A DNA stretch of 64,000 nt. It comes from Guyanagaster necrorhizus (Eukaryota > Basidiomycota > Agaricomycetes > Agaricales > Physalacriaceae). Shown here in pieces: positions 24,539 through 35,883 of the stretch. The DNA lies in the NCBI RefSeq assembly GCF_019112545.1, contig NW_025064883.1:558001-622000 (forward strand), in the 5' to 3' direction. Below the pieces are notes generated by a model that saw only the letters and a list, made by a program, of their open reading frames with translations, was not told the origin of the DNA and did no database searches. A program made the translations under genes and the position numbers. Numbering within the stretch: the first letter of the stretch is position 1; every line of letters begins with the position of its first letter.

Positions 24539-26124
24539 TTAGTTCACGATCCAAGGTACTTCGTACATAACGAAATCGAAGAAGTCCTGCTCCATTAATG
24601 ATTGGTATTCTCCCACAAAGTCCTCCGAAGTCTTCGCCTTTGATTGCGCACCACTGGCGCGCGAGCCAAGATATGAGAAATGTGACTGCAGTATACTAAA
24701 TAGCTTCTTTGCTGACTTCGCATCTGGCTGCAAAAGGAGATAACAGGTGAATATGTCCCAGCATTACATATGGACAAGTATACCTTAACGGCAAGCCCTA
24801 TGTAGTTTGCAGGAAGTCCATATCTAAGCACGCTCTCAACGAATAGACGAATAACTTTGAGGTGTACGAGAAGCTGGAAAGATTCAGAGAAATTCGTCCG
24901 TGACAAGTGGAGAAGCTCAGTCTGATTTCTTGTGAGCTCAGGTTACACCACAATGATTAAATCCCTGCATACCCAGAGTTCCTTTTCCGTGATATCCGCC
25001 GTTTGGAGCTCTTGGCGCTGATTGTCAATGTCTTCTTCGGAATACACGAAGTCTCGCACGATGAACCTATGCAGACGGGTATTTACAGACGGCGAAGAAG
25101 TGCGAAGTAGATATCGTACTTATTCTCACGACATTTTTGCACGAATTCATCGCGTACTCGTCTGAATACGACGACGCTGTATAAAGTATACTCGTCATCG
25201 GAAGCGATGGACCTGGGGTGATCAGATTTGAAATGACGTAGCAGAAGTCGACGCACTGAGCTGAACGAGGCACCACCATTGACGCGAACCTTTCGTATTT
25301 AGAATTCCAGACCTTGACCAAATTTCTGTATGGATGTAAGCCATCTGGCATCATCACTCGTTCCATTGAGTAAACATACTTGGGGACAGCAACTACGAGC
25401 GTTTCGAGATATTCAGAGTCGCCTATGAAGTCCTCTTTAGACACAACATCCACCAAAGAACGAACGGAGAGATTCCCACTGAGACAACGTCAGCGACGAG
25501 TTATTCATCGACATTAGGACAACGCACGTCTTCTTTCGCTGCATCTGCACTAAAGAACCTTTCACCAAGTTGTAATTTGTCAACTTTGCTCGCATTGAGT
25601 TGTCAATCGATGTCATTTCCTTTACAGCAGCGTCCATGATCAGCGATATTGTCGTTCCGAAGGGCGCCAACCTTGTTCAGCGTCTCAACCATCTCTCTGA
25701 GTCCCTTCTGTACGCCATACCGGCCTTCGTTCCACTTCCAATCATCGAGAACATAGCTATCAACGGTCCTTTCGTTTACCAAGATGTGCTGGGCCAGTCT
25801 TGAAGGATCATTGTTTAACAGATTGCGCAAAGTGTCGACCACCTTTGCTACAGTAGCGGTAAAATAGGTTTCTTGTTTCGGAAGGTCTTCAGATAGTGCA
25901 ATGAGCAGATCTAGTGTTCCTGTCTTTGTGTTCCACTGTCAGACGGCTCTTAGTAATGGGCAAAGAGAAAGCACCTTGAATGATGGTATGCTGAATTGTG
26001 AAATCGAGTTAGGAGGGTAGTTTTTCAACTGTTGGGTGACCTTATGAGTGATCTCCTGGTGGACCCCTTCCGAGTCTCCATTCAGTGGGATAGAAATTAG
26101 CCAGGTACTTTGGTCGGAAGGCAT
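24539..26124 (-). CDS. VMA5: V-type ATPase subunit C
   Basis: Subunit C links the peripheral stalks to V1 in the vacuolar proton pump and is released when the enzyme disassembles in low glucose. The start MPSDQSTWLISIPL (26124) is the typical family N-terminus. Further blocks: LNNDPSRLAQHILVNE, RYGVQKGLREMVETLNKV, the mid-region YLETLVVAVPK, NLVKVWNSKYERFASMVVPR and SAQ, then FIVRDFVYSEEDIDNQRQEL and ELW, and the diagnostic LSRTNFSESFQLLVHLKVIR, LFVESVLRYGLPANYIGLAV. It ends EYQSLMEQDFFDFVMYEVPW then IVN. About nine introns, some of them small. An in-frame TTG upstream of 26124 is not needed. Divergent from TUM1, 105 bp. Confidence 0.93.
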
Positions 26125-26229
26125 TACAAGTTCGTCGTAGTCCAAGTTCGTCGAGGGGCTTCCGTGCAGTGCTGGTGTACTTTGGTCCTGTTTGTATTCA
26201 AAGCCTTTCCTCGATCTCTCTCCACCAGG
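26125..26229. promoter_or_regulatory. shared divergent promoter VMA5/TUM1
   Basis: Only 105 bp lie between the start codons. The decamer aagttcgtcg occurs twice, 17 bp apart, near 26130-26155. Whether it is a regulatory site is not known. Confidence 0.4.
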
Positions 26230-27503
26230 ATGCTTTTCAATTCCCTGCTAAAGGGCACTTTACGAATTCCTTTCTCGCGATTTGCCTCCTCTTCTAATGT
26301 AGCTCCTCTGATATTGTCTCCCCTCCAATTGCGCGAGATGTTGCACTCAAAAACTCTAGTCTCCGTGCTGGATGCTTCTTGGTTTATGCCCAACAGTCCT
26401 CGCAATGCAAAGAGCGAATTTATTGCGAAGAGAATACCAGGTTCTCAGTTTCTGGACTTAGATGAAGTGGCCAGCTCCCATCAGTTAGGCCTCAAACATA
26501 TGATGCCCACGGAACGCGTATTCGCGGATGCGTGTGGTATGTGGCTTCATCTATCTCTGTATGGAAGACCAAGTGAACCTGGTCACGGTAGAAAGATTTG
26601 GAATTGAACCTGCATCTCATGTTGTGATGTGAGACGGTCAACGTTCCGTGTCCTCAGTCGTCCTAATCCCACAACCCAGATACGACAGTCACGGCATCTT
26701 TTCCTCACCTCGCGCCCTGTTCATGTTCAGATCGTTTGGCCATACTAATTCCAGTATTGTCAATGGTGGTTTGCCGCTCTGGGAAGACTTGGGTTTTCCT
26801 ATTGAAGATGGGCCTGCTTCTGAACCGGAGCCAGCTGAATATCCAGCGCCAATGCTTGATGTGTCGACTATTCGCAGTGCGCTCCAGGACCTCGCATTAC
26901 TGTTCTCTATCACTGCTTACAGTCCTCTTTATCAGATTATGAACAAATGGTTGCCAATTCAGCCTTGGACCCGCAATCGGTCGGTGCCGACGTTGTATTA
27001 GACGCGCGTTCCCGGGGCAGGTAAAATCTACTAAGCTCAATCAAGTGATTTAGTTTACACTTTGAACGTTACAGGTTTACAGGTGCAGATCCTGAGCCAA
27101 GGCCCGGTCTCGAGTCCGGACACATACCTCGCTCATTCTCGCTGCCGTTCAATGTTTTCTTGGAACAGCAAAGCACGGCATCGAATCCGATATACACAAC
27201 CCTGCGTCCCATTCCGGAAATCCGTCAAGCGTTAGTTGATGCTGTTGGAGAAAAGCAGGTCGAAGCAATTTTGAAAGGAGATGCATCTGTCGTGACCACT
27301 TGTGGTAGCGGGATGACCGCCGCTGTACTCTGGTTAGGTTTGAAACTTTTGGGCGCCCACAAAGTTGGGCTATACGACGAGGTTGGTCCTCCGAAAATCT
27401 GTCAACGTGAAACCCAGGCTGATCTTTATCACCCTTTTTCATCTCGCAGTCCTGGACTGGTTATGCAATGCGCGGCTCGAGCAAAATTGAGAAGACTGTT
27501 TAG
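26230..27503 (+). CDS. TUM1: 3-mercaptopyruvate/thiosulfate sulfurtransferase
   Basis: A two-domain rhodanese. The start at 26230 gives a basic presequence-like leader (LLKGTLRIPFSRFASSS). Domain 1 shows LVSVLDASWFMP, RIPGSQFLDLDEV and IVVYDSHGIFSSPRALFMF, then FGHTNSSIVNGGLPLWEDLG. Domain 2 shows VVLDARSRGRFTG, SGHIPRSFSLPFN and the active-site loop VVTTCGSGMTAAVLWL, where Cys is the persulphide carrier; CGSG resembles mercaptopyruvate sulfurtransferases rather than CRKGVT-type rhodaneses. The last exon reads SWTGYAMRGSSKIEKTV before TAG at 27501. The yeast homologue Tum1 passes sulphur towards tRNA thiolation; mercaptopyruvate use is the family function. Location could be both cytosol and mitochondria. 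Confidence 0.9.
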
Positions 27504-27767
27504 AGAGCGGCGGGCGTTATGTACAGCAGACCGCAATGATTCCATTTGTGGTTCTTCCCGCAGACTTTCAATTTCCGATTTACAAGTCTAGGCAGAGCAA
27601 TTACCAGTTGTCAAGAAGCTGTTGGTGTCCTCCCTGGCATACGACATTGTACAGCCGAATAATATTAATACAATAAATATCATGGTAAAAATACAGCAAC
27701 ACGGACAGCTCGCACAAAAGGCGTCTACAGCCCTAGCCCGAATGAATACACACTGAAACACGCGACC

Positions 27768-28320
27768 TTAGCACACAAATTCGTGTAATACGTCTATGAA
27801 TGGGGGCGGTGGTAAATGTGGTAGCTTTCCCAACACTTGGGCGGCTATCAGAAAGGGTCAGTGAGAAACGAGGCCGCAGCATTTTCACTTACGCCTTCCG
27901 CTGTACATGATCTCGATTCGATGACTCTTTCCTCTCCGAAATATAGTCAACCTCCAGCTGATAGGATCAGGAAACAGCAGAAAGATAGTACACAGGTAGA
28001 CGTACCTCTCCAAAAGAAGGACGTTAAAGTCCTTCTTAGCAACTTCCTGGATAAGTTGTTGTCGTGAAAACGTTACCGCATTTCGGAGGGCGACACAGGT
28101 CAGGTGGTTAACGTCGAAAAGATATGTTCCCCGCGTGTCTACGTCACTAACGGCAACGATATCAAGGGAATCTGTCTCGTAAATGAGGCCTGAGGATGTC
28201 GGACGGGGGCATGGTAAGGACCGCACCTTCATCATCATAATACATGTAAACTGGCTTCACAGCCTTGCTATCAACCACCTCCCAGGGTGTCTCCCACTGG
28301 CGTCGAAACTTGAATAGCAT
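27768..28320 (-). CDS. conserved-looking hypothetical protein
   Basis: I do not recognise this family. An ATG at 28320 opens MLFKFRRQWETPWEVVDSKA then VKPVYMYYDDEG; an intron ending in ctcag (about 28193) joins to LIYETDSLDIVAVSDVDTRG then TYLFDVNHLTCVALRNAV. A later exon gives KKDFNVLLLER, then a probable intron and DYISERKESSNRDHVQRKA, and a last exon after a clear gtaagt...gatag intron reads AAQVLGKLPHLPPPPFIDVL then HEFVC and TAA. All joins can keep one frame, though the donor after LLLERY (gtctac) is weak. No signal peptide or membrane segment. Convergent with TUM1. Confidence 0.6.
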
Positions 28321-28681
28321 TGAGTAGAGAAGAGAGAGGAGTCCTATGGTTTGAATGACGGGTGGCAGAATAAGAGGATGGCAGCTTTTTCATATCAGCA
28401 CTCCTTTACAGCAGCGTCCTTTATAAGGACCCGCAAACAATTGATAAAACACGACGGCAAGCACTGTAAGAGCAATTGGAATGACTCATTGCCCGAATAC
28501 CAGGGTTGATACAGGGGCTACCACAGGTAACTGTTAGCCGAGTCGGTAAGCGTGTTTACGCGAATCGGATGCGGTTCCGGGATATCGGGGCCGATTTCGG
28601 AGTCTTCACGGCGTAGAGGCCGAGTTAGGGGTATTAAGATAACATTACACGTCGGGTAGAACAATGCCACCGTCATCATTA
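28321..28681. other. intergenic region upstream of hypothetical gene
   Basis: About 360 bp between two minus-strand genes: promoter of the hypothetical gene and 3' UTR of the X325 gene. A stretch rich in CG dinucleotides lies at 28530-28620. No tRNA fold or coding exon could be supported. Confidence 0.4.
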
Positions 28682-29500
28682 TTACATGAAGAGGAAAGCC
28701 ATGGTACCAACAACCCACACAATGAGGCCGGACAATGATAGGGAACTCGCGAGGGGGTCAGAACCTGAACTCGAGCTGGAACCAGAGCTCGTAGAGTTCG
28801 TGGAGTTCGTAGAATTGGTACAAGTTGCATCTATGCTCTGGGAAAGACTGAAGTTGCCCAACAACGTCAAGTCGGAGCACTTGTATGTAAACATCATCAG
28901 CGTCAGATCAAGCCAAGTATAATAAAACCCGCCAATACCTGGTAAAGCTGGTCATCGCCTCCATTGTACAGGAACTATATCGCTAACACGTTAATTCATT
29001 AGTATGGGTTAATGGCTTGAAGCGCACCTGAAGGGTCACGTTCTGGCCACTCGTAAGACCGGTGGCATTTGTAGAGGAAAGATTCAAAGAAAGACAGAAG
29101 AGTCCTTCTCCTTTCAGTTCGAAAAACGGCACGATTTGTTCAAAATCATCAAACGAGGTCGGGTTCGAAGACGTGCTTAGATATACAGCCGCTAGTTACG
29201 TATGTTAGTAAAGAATACGCAGAATGATACTTGTTACATACCAGTCCACTGGGGATGCTCCGAATTTAGAGAGAAAAAGCCACTATCAAGTGGGAAATCG
29301 GTTCTGTTTTGTGCAACCGAAGTGTATCCGTCTGATAAATCGTAATCGGCGACCTGATAATACGACAAGTGAGGTAACCACATACCGCAAAATGTCGGCT
29401 CATTGTCCTCGTTGAACGCGCCGCGGGGGTCAGGAAACTGAAGTTGGAAATGGGCATTGGCCGCTAAAGCAAAGGCCGCCGCAAGGAGGAGGAACTTCAT
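28682..29500 (-). CDS. X325/Bim1-like secreted copper-site protein, GPI-anchored
   Basis: The protein starts with a signal peptide ([16 protein letters not shown]) whose cleavage exposes an N-terminal His: [20 protein letters not shown] then FC. This matches the X325 family, which has an LPMO-like fold and copper site but is not an oxidase of polysaccharides; the Cryptococcus member Bim1 helps in copper uptake. The body has [21 protein letters not shown]-glycosylation sites (NLSS, NATG, NVT), and [15 protein letters not shown]. The tail is a run of NST repeats and Ser/Gly, then a C-terminal hydrophobic segment ([17 protein letters not shown]) typical of a GPI signal. Five or so exons. No LPMO catalytic partner gene is nearby. 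Confidence 0.85.
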
Positions 29501-29782
29501 TTTTCTTTGATTTTTGGGGCTGAACGAATAAAGGAGCTGAGCAATGGATAAAAATGCATCTCGTTAGGCTTTATATTCGACTGATGTGAACCAGAGGTAT
29601 GTACAATCTATCTTTAGGATCGAAAAAGTTTTTTTAACCTGTTTGGTCATGATTGTGACAACGCAAGACGAAGCGGATATTCCTTGTTGCCCGGAATTCC
29701 GAATCAGCTTTGAAGAAATTTCAAGTCAGATGGCGTAATCCTGCGTAATCGTCAAGCCCAGCACTCTCTTCATCTTATCATC

Positions 29783-30410
29783 ATGTTCAAGTTGCGTCCC
29801 ATGCTTCACGCCGCCGAGATGGCTTCCCCTTCTCGCCTCGTCCCAGTATTTCGTCCAGTTTTACTTCGTGCTCGATTCGAATCGTCGACAGCCCCCCCAC
29901 CCAATTCTGACGACAAGGCCGCCTGGAAGGCTGCAAGGGAGCGTGCCGACGATTTAATCAGAGACTGGGATGCCAAAATCATAACTTACGAAGAGTTGAA
30001 GCCGAAAACACAGAGCCCAAGTCCTGTAAGCCTTCTACACCCGACTTTGAACCACATCATTGACCGCTGCAGAACGCCTACCTCATTGATGTTCGCGAAC
30101 CAGACGAGGCCGCGCAAGGCATGATCCCCTCTGCCGTCAACATACCACTGACCGTCCTGGGAGATGCCCTGCACATGTCTCCAGAAGACTTTTCGACAAA
30201 ATTCGGCTTCAAGAAACCTGGAGCACGACAAGAAGTTACCTTTTACTGTCGAAGTGGGAAGCGGAGTACCACAGCTAGCGATGTCGCGAAGCGAAACGGA
30301 TATACCAAGTCTGTCTTCATTTCTGCAGTCTGTATCCATCTGATGTCGCCAGTATCCTCAACTTCAAAGGGTCATGGCTTGATTGGGTAGAAAGGGAAAC
30401 AAACAAGTAG
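29783..30410 (+). CDS. single-domain rhodanese, probably mitochondrial
   Basis: Start at 29783 with an Arg-rich leader (VPVFRPVLLRARFESST) suggesting mitochondrial import. The rhodanese domain reads YLIDVREPDEAAQG, MIPSAVNIPL, and the active-site loop FYCRSGKRSTTASDVAKRNG with the catalytic Cys in CRSGKRS. The last intron runs from AA|gtctgt to cgccag and gives GYTNILNFKGSWLDWVERET before TAG, the usual end of the family. This differs from the double-domain TUM1 3 kb away. Substrate unknown; similar proteins (yeast Rdl1/Rdl2) use thiosulphate or glutathione persulphide. Confidence 0.88.
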
Positions 30411-30586
30411 CGTGTTGTAATCAGCATCCACAACGCCAATAATCATCGTTCTTCTTCATGGTCCGTTCATTTATTTAAGCTGAGTTCCGAGGATCGTCGT
30501 TTCTGGAAAACCGTTTTTTGAGACGAATTACCTCATTATTCTTTCGTTTTCCCATCTCCGCACAGAACCTCTCGCCCATCTCCAAA

Positions 30587-33415
30587 ATGACAGGCAAGAA
30601 ATATGAAGTAGGTTAGTGCTTGCCCGCGTCTCATATTCGGTAACTTTCAGTGTCTTGAAAACCTAGAGGTGGTGAAGGAGGCTCGAAGGACTAGATTAAA
30701 CAAATGGGTTCGCAGCTCTCCTGCCTTTATTGTTTTGGAGTGACTTCTGACTTTCATTGTAAAGGAATACCTAACAAAGGTATGCGGAGTCAGTCTCAAC
30801 ATAATTCACTCCATGGTATTGAATTATACATGCATATAGTGGTTTGGCTATGAGGATGATGAAAACACGTTGGTGGCTCGGTCGCTCTTAGACACAGATT
30901 CTTACTATGTTTCCCTCAGCTGGCAGACAGAATACTCTCTGCAAAGTCATTGCTCGAGACTATTAGAGAGCTTCTGGAATCACGTCGGCGACGGTAATTA
31001 CGATTTCGCATGCACGGGGCGTATCATCAAGGCGGATCCCGAGTGGATAGGTGAGTTGAGTGACTCATTTGATATTTCGCTGTATCAGCACCCATAGCGA
31101 AAGAACAAAACTATTTCCGCGATACATACATCCACAAAACCCACGAAAGATTGACCATCAGGATACCGGCCCGTCCCCTTGTAGTGCATCAGGTGAGCCC
31201 GTCAAAATCTGTTATGCAGATCCTATTCCTGATGATATTCATCTTGCAGGAGCATAAACAAGTCCCTTCACCCCATGAATCGACCTCCCATCGCCGCGAC
31301 GACAAGATTCCCTCCACAGCACGGTCCGCGGATGCACCAGGCAGCCTACCAGAAACGCCGAGGGTCTCAAGAGGTCCTACCACTCAAACTTTGCCTACTT
31401 TCAGTCCCAACGACCAAAGCGAACAACATTCCAAATCTAAGTACTCTGGGCTTAAATTCTATAAATCTGGTAGTGCTGACTCTATCTTTCTGGGCGGGTA
31501 TGATCCCCACGCGTCAATTTCGAAGGACGTCGGTGACGCATTGTTTGCAACCGCCACAGATAGTACCATGACTTCAGCCCTATATGATGATGGCAGCTCC
31601 TATCCTGTCACTGACAATGACTTTGAGGATGACTTTCTGTAGGTCGAAAAGGACATTCTCAAGTAAGAAATCTAACCACTATGGACCAAGTGCCGAAGCT
31701 TTCAGGCTTGACGAGGCTGACTCAGAGGGGTAACTACTTCTATGGTAATATTTCTATTCATGCTCACTGGTAGCCAGTCCTTTTATCGATGACATTTGGA
31801 ATGGCGATCTTTTTGTCAAAGTTGGCGGACGAGAACTATTCTGCCAATGTATCAAGGTTTCACCCAATTCGCCTGCTGACAATGACGAACGTATTCGTAC
31901 TGCTCTTCGATCTCTATCTGACATTTCTGGGACATCCGACCATGAGAAGCGTCACATTTCCCTTGACGGCTTCTATCTAGCGTCAGATCTGAAGTCGATT
32001 TTGACAGGGAGGCTTGTAGGATTAATCAATCCTTCAACTATCTCTACTCAAGATTGCTTGCAAAAGCTTCAAGGTTGCATGACGAAATACTCTTTGGTAT
32101 GAATAACTCTCGTCTATCGGTTTACAAACTGATGAAAAGTATAGGTATCACTCCTACAAGTCCTGGCCCCCAGCGTCGAGACCCAATATCTGCTGTTCTT
32201 TCCCCCGTCATTGAAGGGGCTTTGTGGGAAATTCCACCTCTCCCCCGTCTCCATTCATGATTCGACACTGATGGTAATTTTGCTCTCGGCTGCCATACCG
32301 GAATTTGGAGGCATTCGACGGTTTGATTGTCTCGTAGGCGAGGTACTCTTGCCTATTTCTGACTGGACAGCATTCTACTCTCGCGACGCCGTTTCTATCT
32401 TGGGAGTTCCCGAATGGTTGCTTACGTTTTTGGCGGATTGTCGGTCCTACGCCATATGGCCCGCAGTTGGAAGTGAGCAGTCGCTGCAAACATCACTGCT
32501 TCGATCAATCATTCGCAAATACTCGTTTGCCACAGAATCTAATTGGCATAGTGCTGTCGTCCACGAAGCTGGAATCATCTTTGTTCATATTGGATTTTTA
32601 CGCCGCCTGCGGGAGTCTTTTGTTGTGGCCCGTATGAACGAAGCTACGATTGTTCAATACGGATCCGATGAGACTGTTCATTGCTACAATTGGGGCATGA
32701 AAAAATTGTACCACTCGGGTGGTCTTGTCACATTTACAGCAAGCACCCTACTTGATCACCCGCTGCATGTATTCAATCTTCTGGAGTCCGTAGAACGTCG
32801 GTTAGAGTGGGACCTCTATGTCATACCATCAGTATTGGAGAGAGCAATCAACACACACTACAAGGACAGAAAGCAGGCACTTGCAGCCTATGACATGTAA
32901 TGGATCCGCACGGACATTCTTGTATATTCACTGACCACATCCACGTAGGGGTGACTTTGTGTTCGAGCGTATTCTCAATGCTATACAAGAGAGGACGTTG
33001 ATGTTCGCATCAATATCATCACCGCCAGACGACCACCCCCCGGTCGACTTGACAGATTGGAACTTTCTCTCTGTAGGGCCATGCACCGCTCGAGAAATCC
33101 TCGAGTACTGCACGACGGACATGACGGAATACGTCAACCTCGAAGAGACTGCTCTTCTAGATAAAGATATTATTCCTGATCTTGAGGGCATGGCGACAGA
33201 GCCCGGTATCGCAAACAAGTATCGGCGCTACATTGTGCTGACATCGGAAAGCAAAAAGCATGACAGTCTCATGGTGAGAGGCCCACCAGTACTGACCATA
33301 TTTGTCCATCAATCTTCTGTAGGTTGAATGCATCCCGATAACAAAATTCATCTTTGAAAATGCACCCTCTACAGTTATCAAGCGGCCTTTCACTCAAGTT
33401 GCCACTAGTTTGTAA
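30587..33415 (+). CDS. chromodomain protein with SPOC-like middle, Chp1-like candidate
   Basis: Short exons assemble an N-terminal chromodomain: MTGKKYEVE, TRLNKWEYLTKWFGYEDDEN then TWQTEYSLQSHCSRLLESFW. The aromatic-cage positions (Y in KYEVE, W in YLTKWFGYEDDENTW) look intact, so methyl-lysine binding is likely. After a Ser/Pro/Thr-rich linker (about residues 150-300) comes an acidic patch (DNDFEDDF) and FIDDIWNGDLFVKVGGRELF, which resembles the start of a SPOC fold, continuing to TKYSLVSLLQVLAPSVETQY then LLFFPPSLKG. The remaining 380 residues (LLPISDWTAFYSRDAVSILG onwards) have no family I can name. Fission yeast Chp1, the RITS subunit, has chromodomain, then SPOC and PIN domains; the order here agrees, but the PIN domain is not demonstrated. 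About ten introns. Confidence 0.65.
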
Positions 33416-33537
33416 CCCGCCCAGATGCTTGCCCCGAACTCCTCGAGGTTTAGTACGATTCTTTTGGAGATGCGGTATATACTGAGGAACGCAATTTCTG
33501 TCAATGCCGAATTTGTAGATATAGTACAACATAGGAA

Positions 33538-34366
33538 TCAATCCATTCTCCCTTTGAGTGTACGAGAAACCACCTTATCCTTGGTACTGCACTCTATTGT
33601 CAGAACCTGAAAAGAAAGCACGTGCAGAAAGCAACTCACATGACATGCACTATGCAGCCCCAACCCGAGTATGCATCACGATCGACAGCATTTAAAATCG
33701 TCTGGGATATCGTCTCGAACAAATCCTCAGGCTCCAAACCAGGCTCCCATAGACCTTCAGCAACACCATACAACTTGGAACTGGCCGTTCCGGCGACAAC
33801 AAAGTCTTTAGCAAAATTTAGACATCCAATGAGGTCGGTAGCTGCAATGAAAGGCTTCAGGCCACCAGAAGGTGTCTTGGAGAGACCAGCCATAACGGGT
33901 TCGATGAAATATGGGCCAAATCGATGTTCGTATAGAGTAGACGACACGAGATGGGCAAATGTCTCTGGCTCGATTTCACGTTCTTCCTTGATGGTGTACA
34001 TGTTGACTCTGTATCTGAATCTCTCTCGTCTAGCAGGACCACAGCATGAGAGTGACTGTTATCAACCAATAATCCTAATACGCACAGTGTAGTTACATCG
34101 GTCGCCAGACCAGGAAGCCCAACATATATGCGGTCTGTTACTGGGAATATCTTTACAAGGTGAGAGTCACAGAAAAACGGAAGCATACAGATAAATACCT
34201 TTTGAAAATTGGAAGAGATGCCTAGGGCTTGATTTCCAAGTCGTAAGTCAGATGCAATGGCGACACAGTCCTTCCCGACCATAGCTATGACGGAGCCACC
34301 GTTATATTCCATTATCGACTAGAAGAAGTTAGCACCCATTCAGGATGCACTTGGTGGACATACCAT
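33538..34366 (-). CDS. PUP3: 20S proteasome subunit beta-3
   Basis: Non-catalytic beta subunit of the 20S core. The first coding exon is the single ATG codon at 34366, followed by a gtatgt intron; exon 2 then gives [20 protein letters not shown] and [14 protein letters not shown], the standard opening. Further exons: [78 protein letters not shown], and [11 protein letters not shown]. The final splice gives [16 protein letters not shown] and TGA at 33538. As usual for beta-3, there is no Thr1 nucleophile. Convergent with the chromodomain gene, 122 bp between stops. Confidence 0.93.
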
Positions 34367-34555
34367 GATGACAAACAGAAACGGGTGAGAGGAAGGAAGG
34401 ATGGTGAATGTGTACGCGTACAGTGCTCAGTGACGCGTCCTCAGTGAGTTGTGACTGTCACGGTGTAACGTAACACTTTCCACTACGGCCGGGCCGGGCC
34501 TTAGACGTTGACCGACGACGACAATCCTGCCAACAAGCTACCAAGTGAATACTAA

Positions 34556-35883
34556 ATGGCCAGCTCGAGCAGTTTGAAGGTACTCTCGTTGTATACTGAC
34601 ACGTGCAGCCTGTACTGCCCTTGATCTCTTCCTTTACTTCACCAGCGTCCGCTCCCTGACGACGATGACGACGACGACATGTCCATCATTTCGCGTACAC
34701 CATCTCCATCTCCTAATTCTATGGATGTCGATGAAGATATTAACAAGTACGATGAGTATATCCAAGGTGCACCGCCAGAAATTATCACCGTAGAGACCAA
34801 GATCAAGCCAACGAACAAGGGCTTTGCTATGCTCTCAAAGCTAGGATGGACAGAAGGGCAACCGCTTGGTATATCTGGCGATGGTACGGACAGCTCTTAT
34901 TCGTCAATCAACTCCTAATTGTACGCTAGGTCGAGTAGATCCTATCCCTTTTCAAATGAAGGCTGATGCTACGGGGGTGGGAAAGATCAGTCAAGACGTC
35001 CGTATGATAGAAACGACTGTTTCCCAACGCCGAGAACTGGACTCCGAGCGTCAGCACAAGGAGACTGAAGATCAACGCCGTGCTCGACAAGTTTGTATCT
35101 CGGTTTTATCACTGCACGACAGACAATGTGTATGCTGTTTGACAGGACAACGCTGCACGCCGTTCAGCTCTCGCAAACGAGCTCTTCGATACCCTCAAGT
35201 CCTTCTATTGCAGTTTGTGCGATAAGCAGTTCAAGAATGTTGCTCAGTACGACGAGCACACGAACTCTTATGCTCACCATCACAAGGCACGGTTCAGGGA
35301 TATGCAGGCCAACGTTCGTATCAAACCGCAGGATGAGGTTGATAAGCGGAAGGAGAAGGAGCGAAAGCGGGAGGAAAGGGAGCTGAGAAAAATCGCAGCG
35401 GCGAACGGCGTGAAGATGGCCAAATCTTTCAACCCTGTAGCAACTGCCAATCCGGATTCAAGAGATTCTGCTACCCAGCCCTCGATACCACACGTCACTT
35501 CTGGGAATGCTCAACTGGGCTTCAAAAAGCCTGGATGGGCTGCCATCGGGTTGGCCCCGTTACCTCCACCGCCCCCTCCCACCGAGCCACACAGTTCAGT
35601 TATTGTAATAAATGGGGGGGACCCGGCGCCATTAGAAGAGCAGGGGACACCTTCGAAGGGAGGTTGGCCGCTCCTTCACACCCCTTCAATTTCTGCATCT
35701 ATTCCTCTGTCGACAACAAACCTGTCTTGCAACCGTTCACAACCTGCACTTCCGGTAAATCCAGACTCATCTTCTCCTTCAATGTCTTCGGAGGCTTCGA
35801 ATGCCCCTGCGAAACCATCGAAGGCACAAGCGAGTCGTGCCGGATGGCAGCAATTCCAGAAATCCAATCAAAGGTGGAAATAG
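34556..35883 (+). CDS. G-patch and C2H2 zinc-finger protein (GPATCH8-like)
   Basis: The first exon MASSSSLK joins to RPLPDDDDDDDMSIISRTPS. A G-patch-like motif follows (KGFAMLSKLGWTEGQPLG, then GDGRVDPI). A charged region with ISQDVRMIETTVSQRRELDS leads to a C2H2 finger: FYCSLCDKQFKNVAQYDEHT then NSYAHH. Next is a Lys/Arg/Glu-rich helix (KRKEKERKREERELRKIAA) and a Pro/Ser-rich tail with FKKPGWAAIGLAPLPPPPPP. G-patch proteins often activate DEAH RNA helicases; this order matches the GPATCH8/ZNF804 type found in splicing-related studies, but the fungal protein's partner is unknown. Convergent with the bromodomain gene. Confidence 0.87.

Noticed and set aside
28530..28620. Possible tRNA gene in a CG-rich patch
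   Set aside because: No A-box/B-box pair and no cloverleaf could be drawn.
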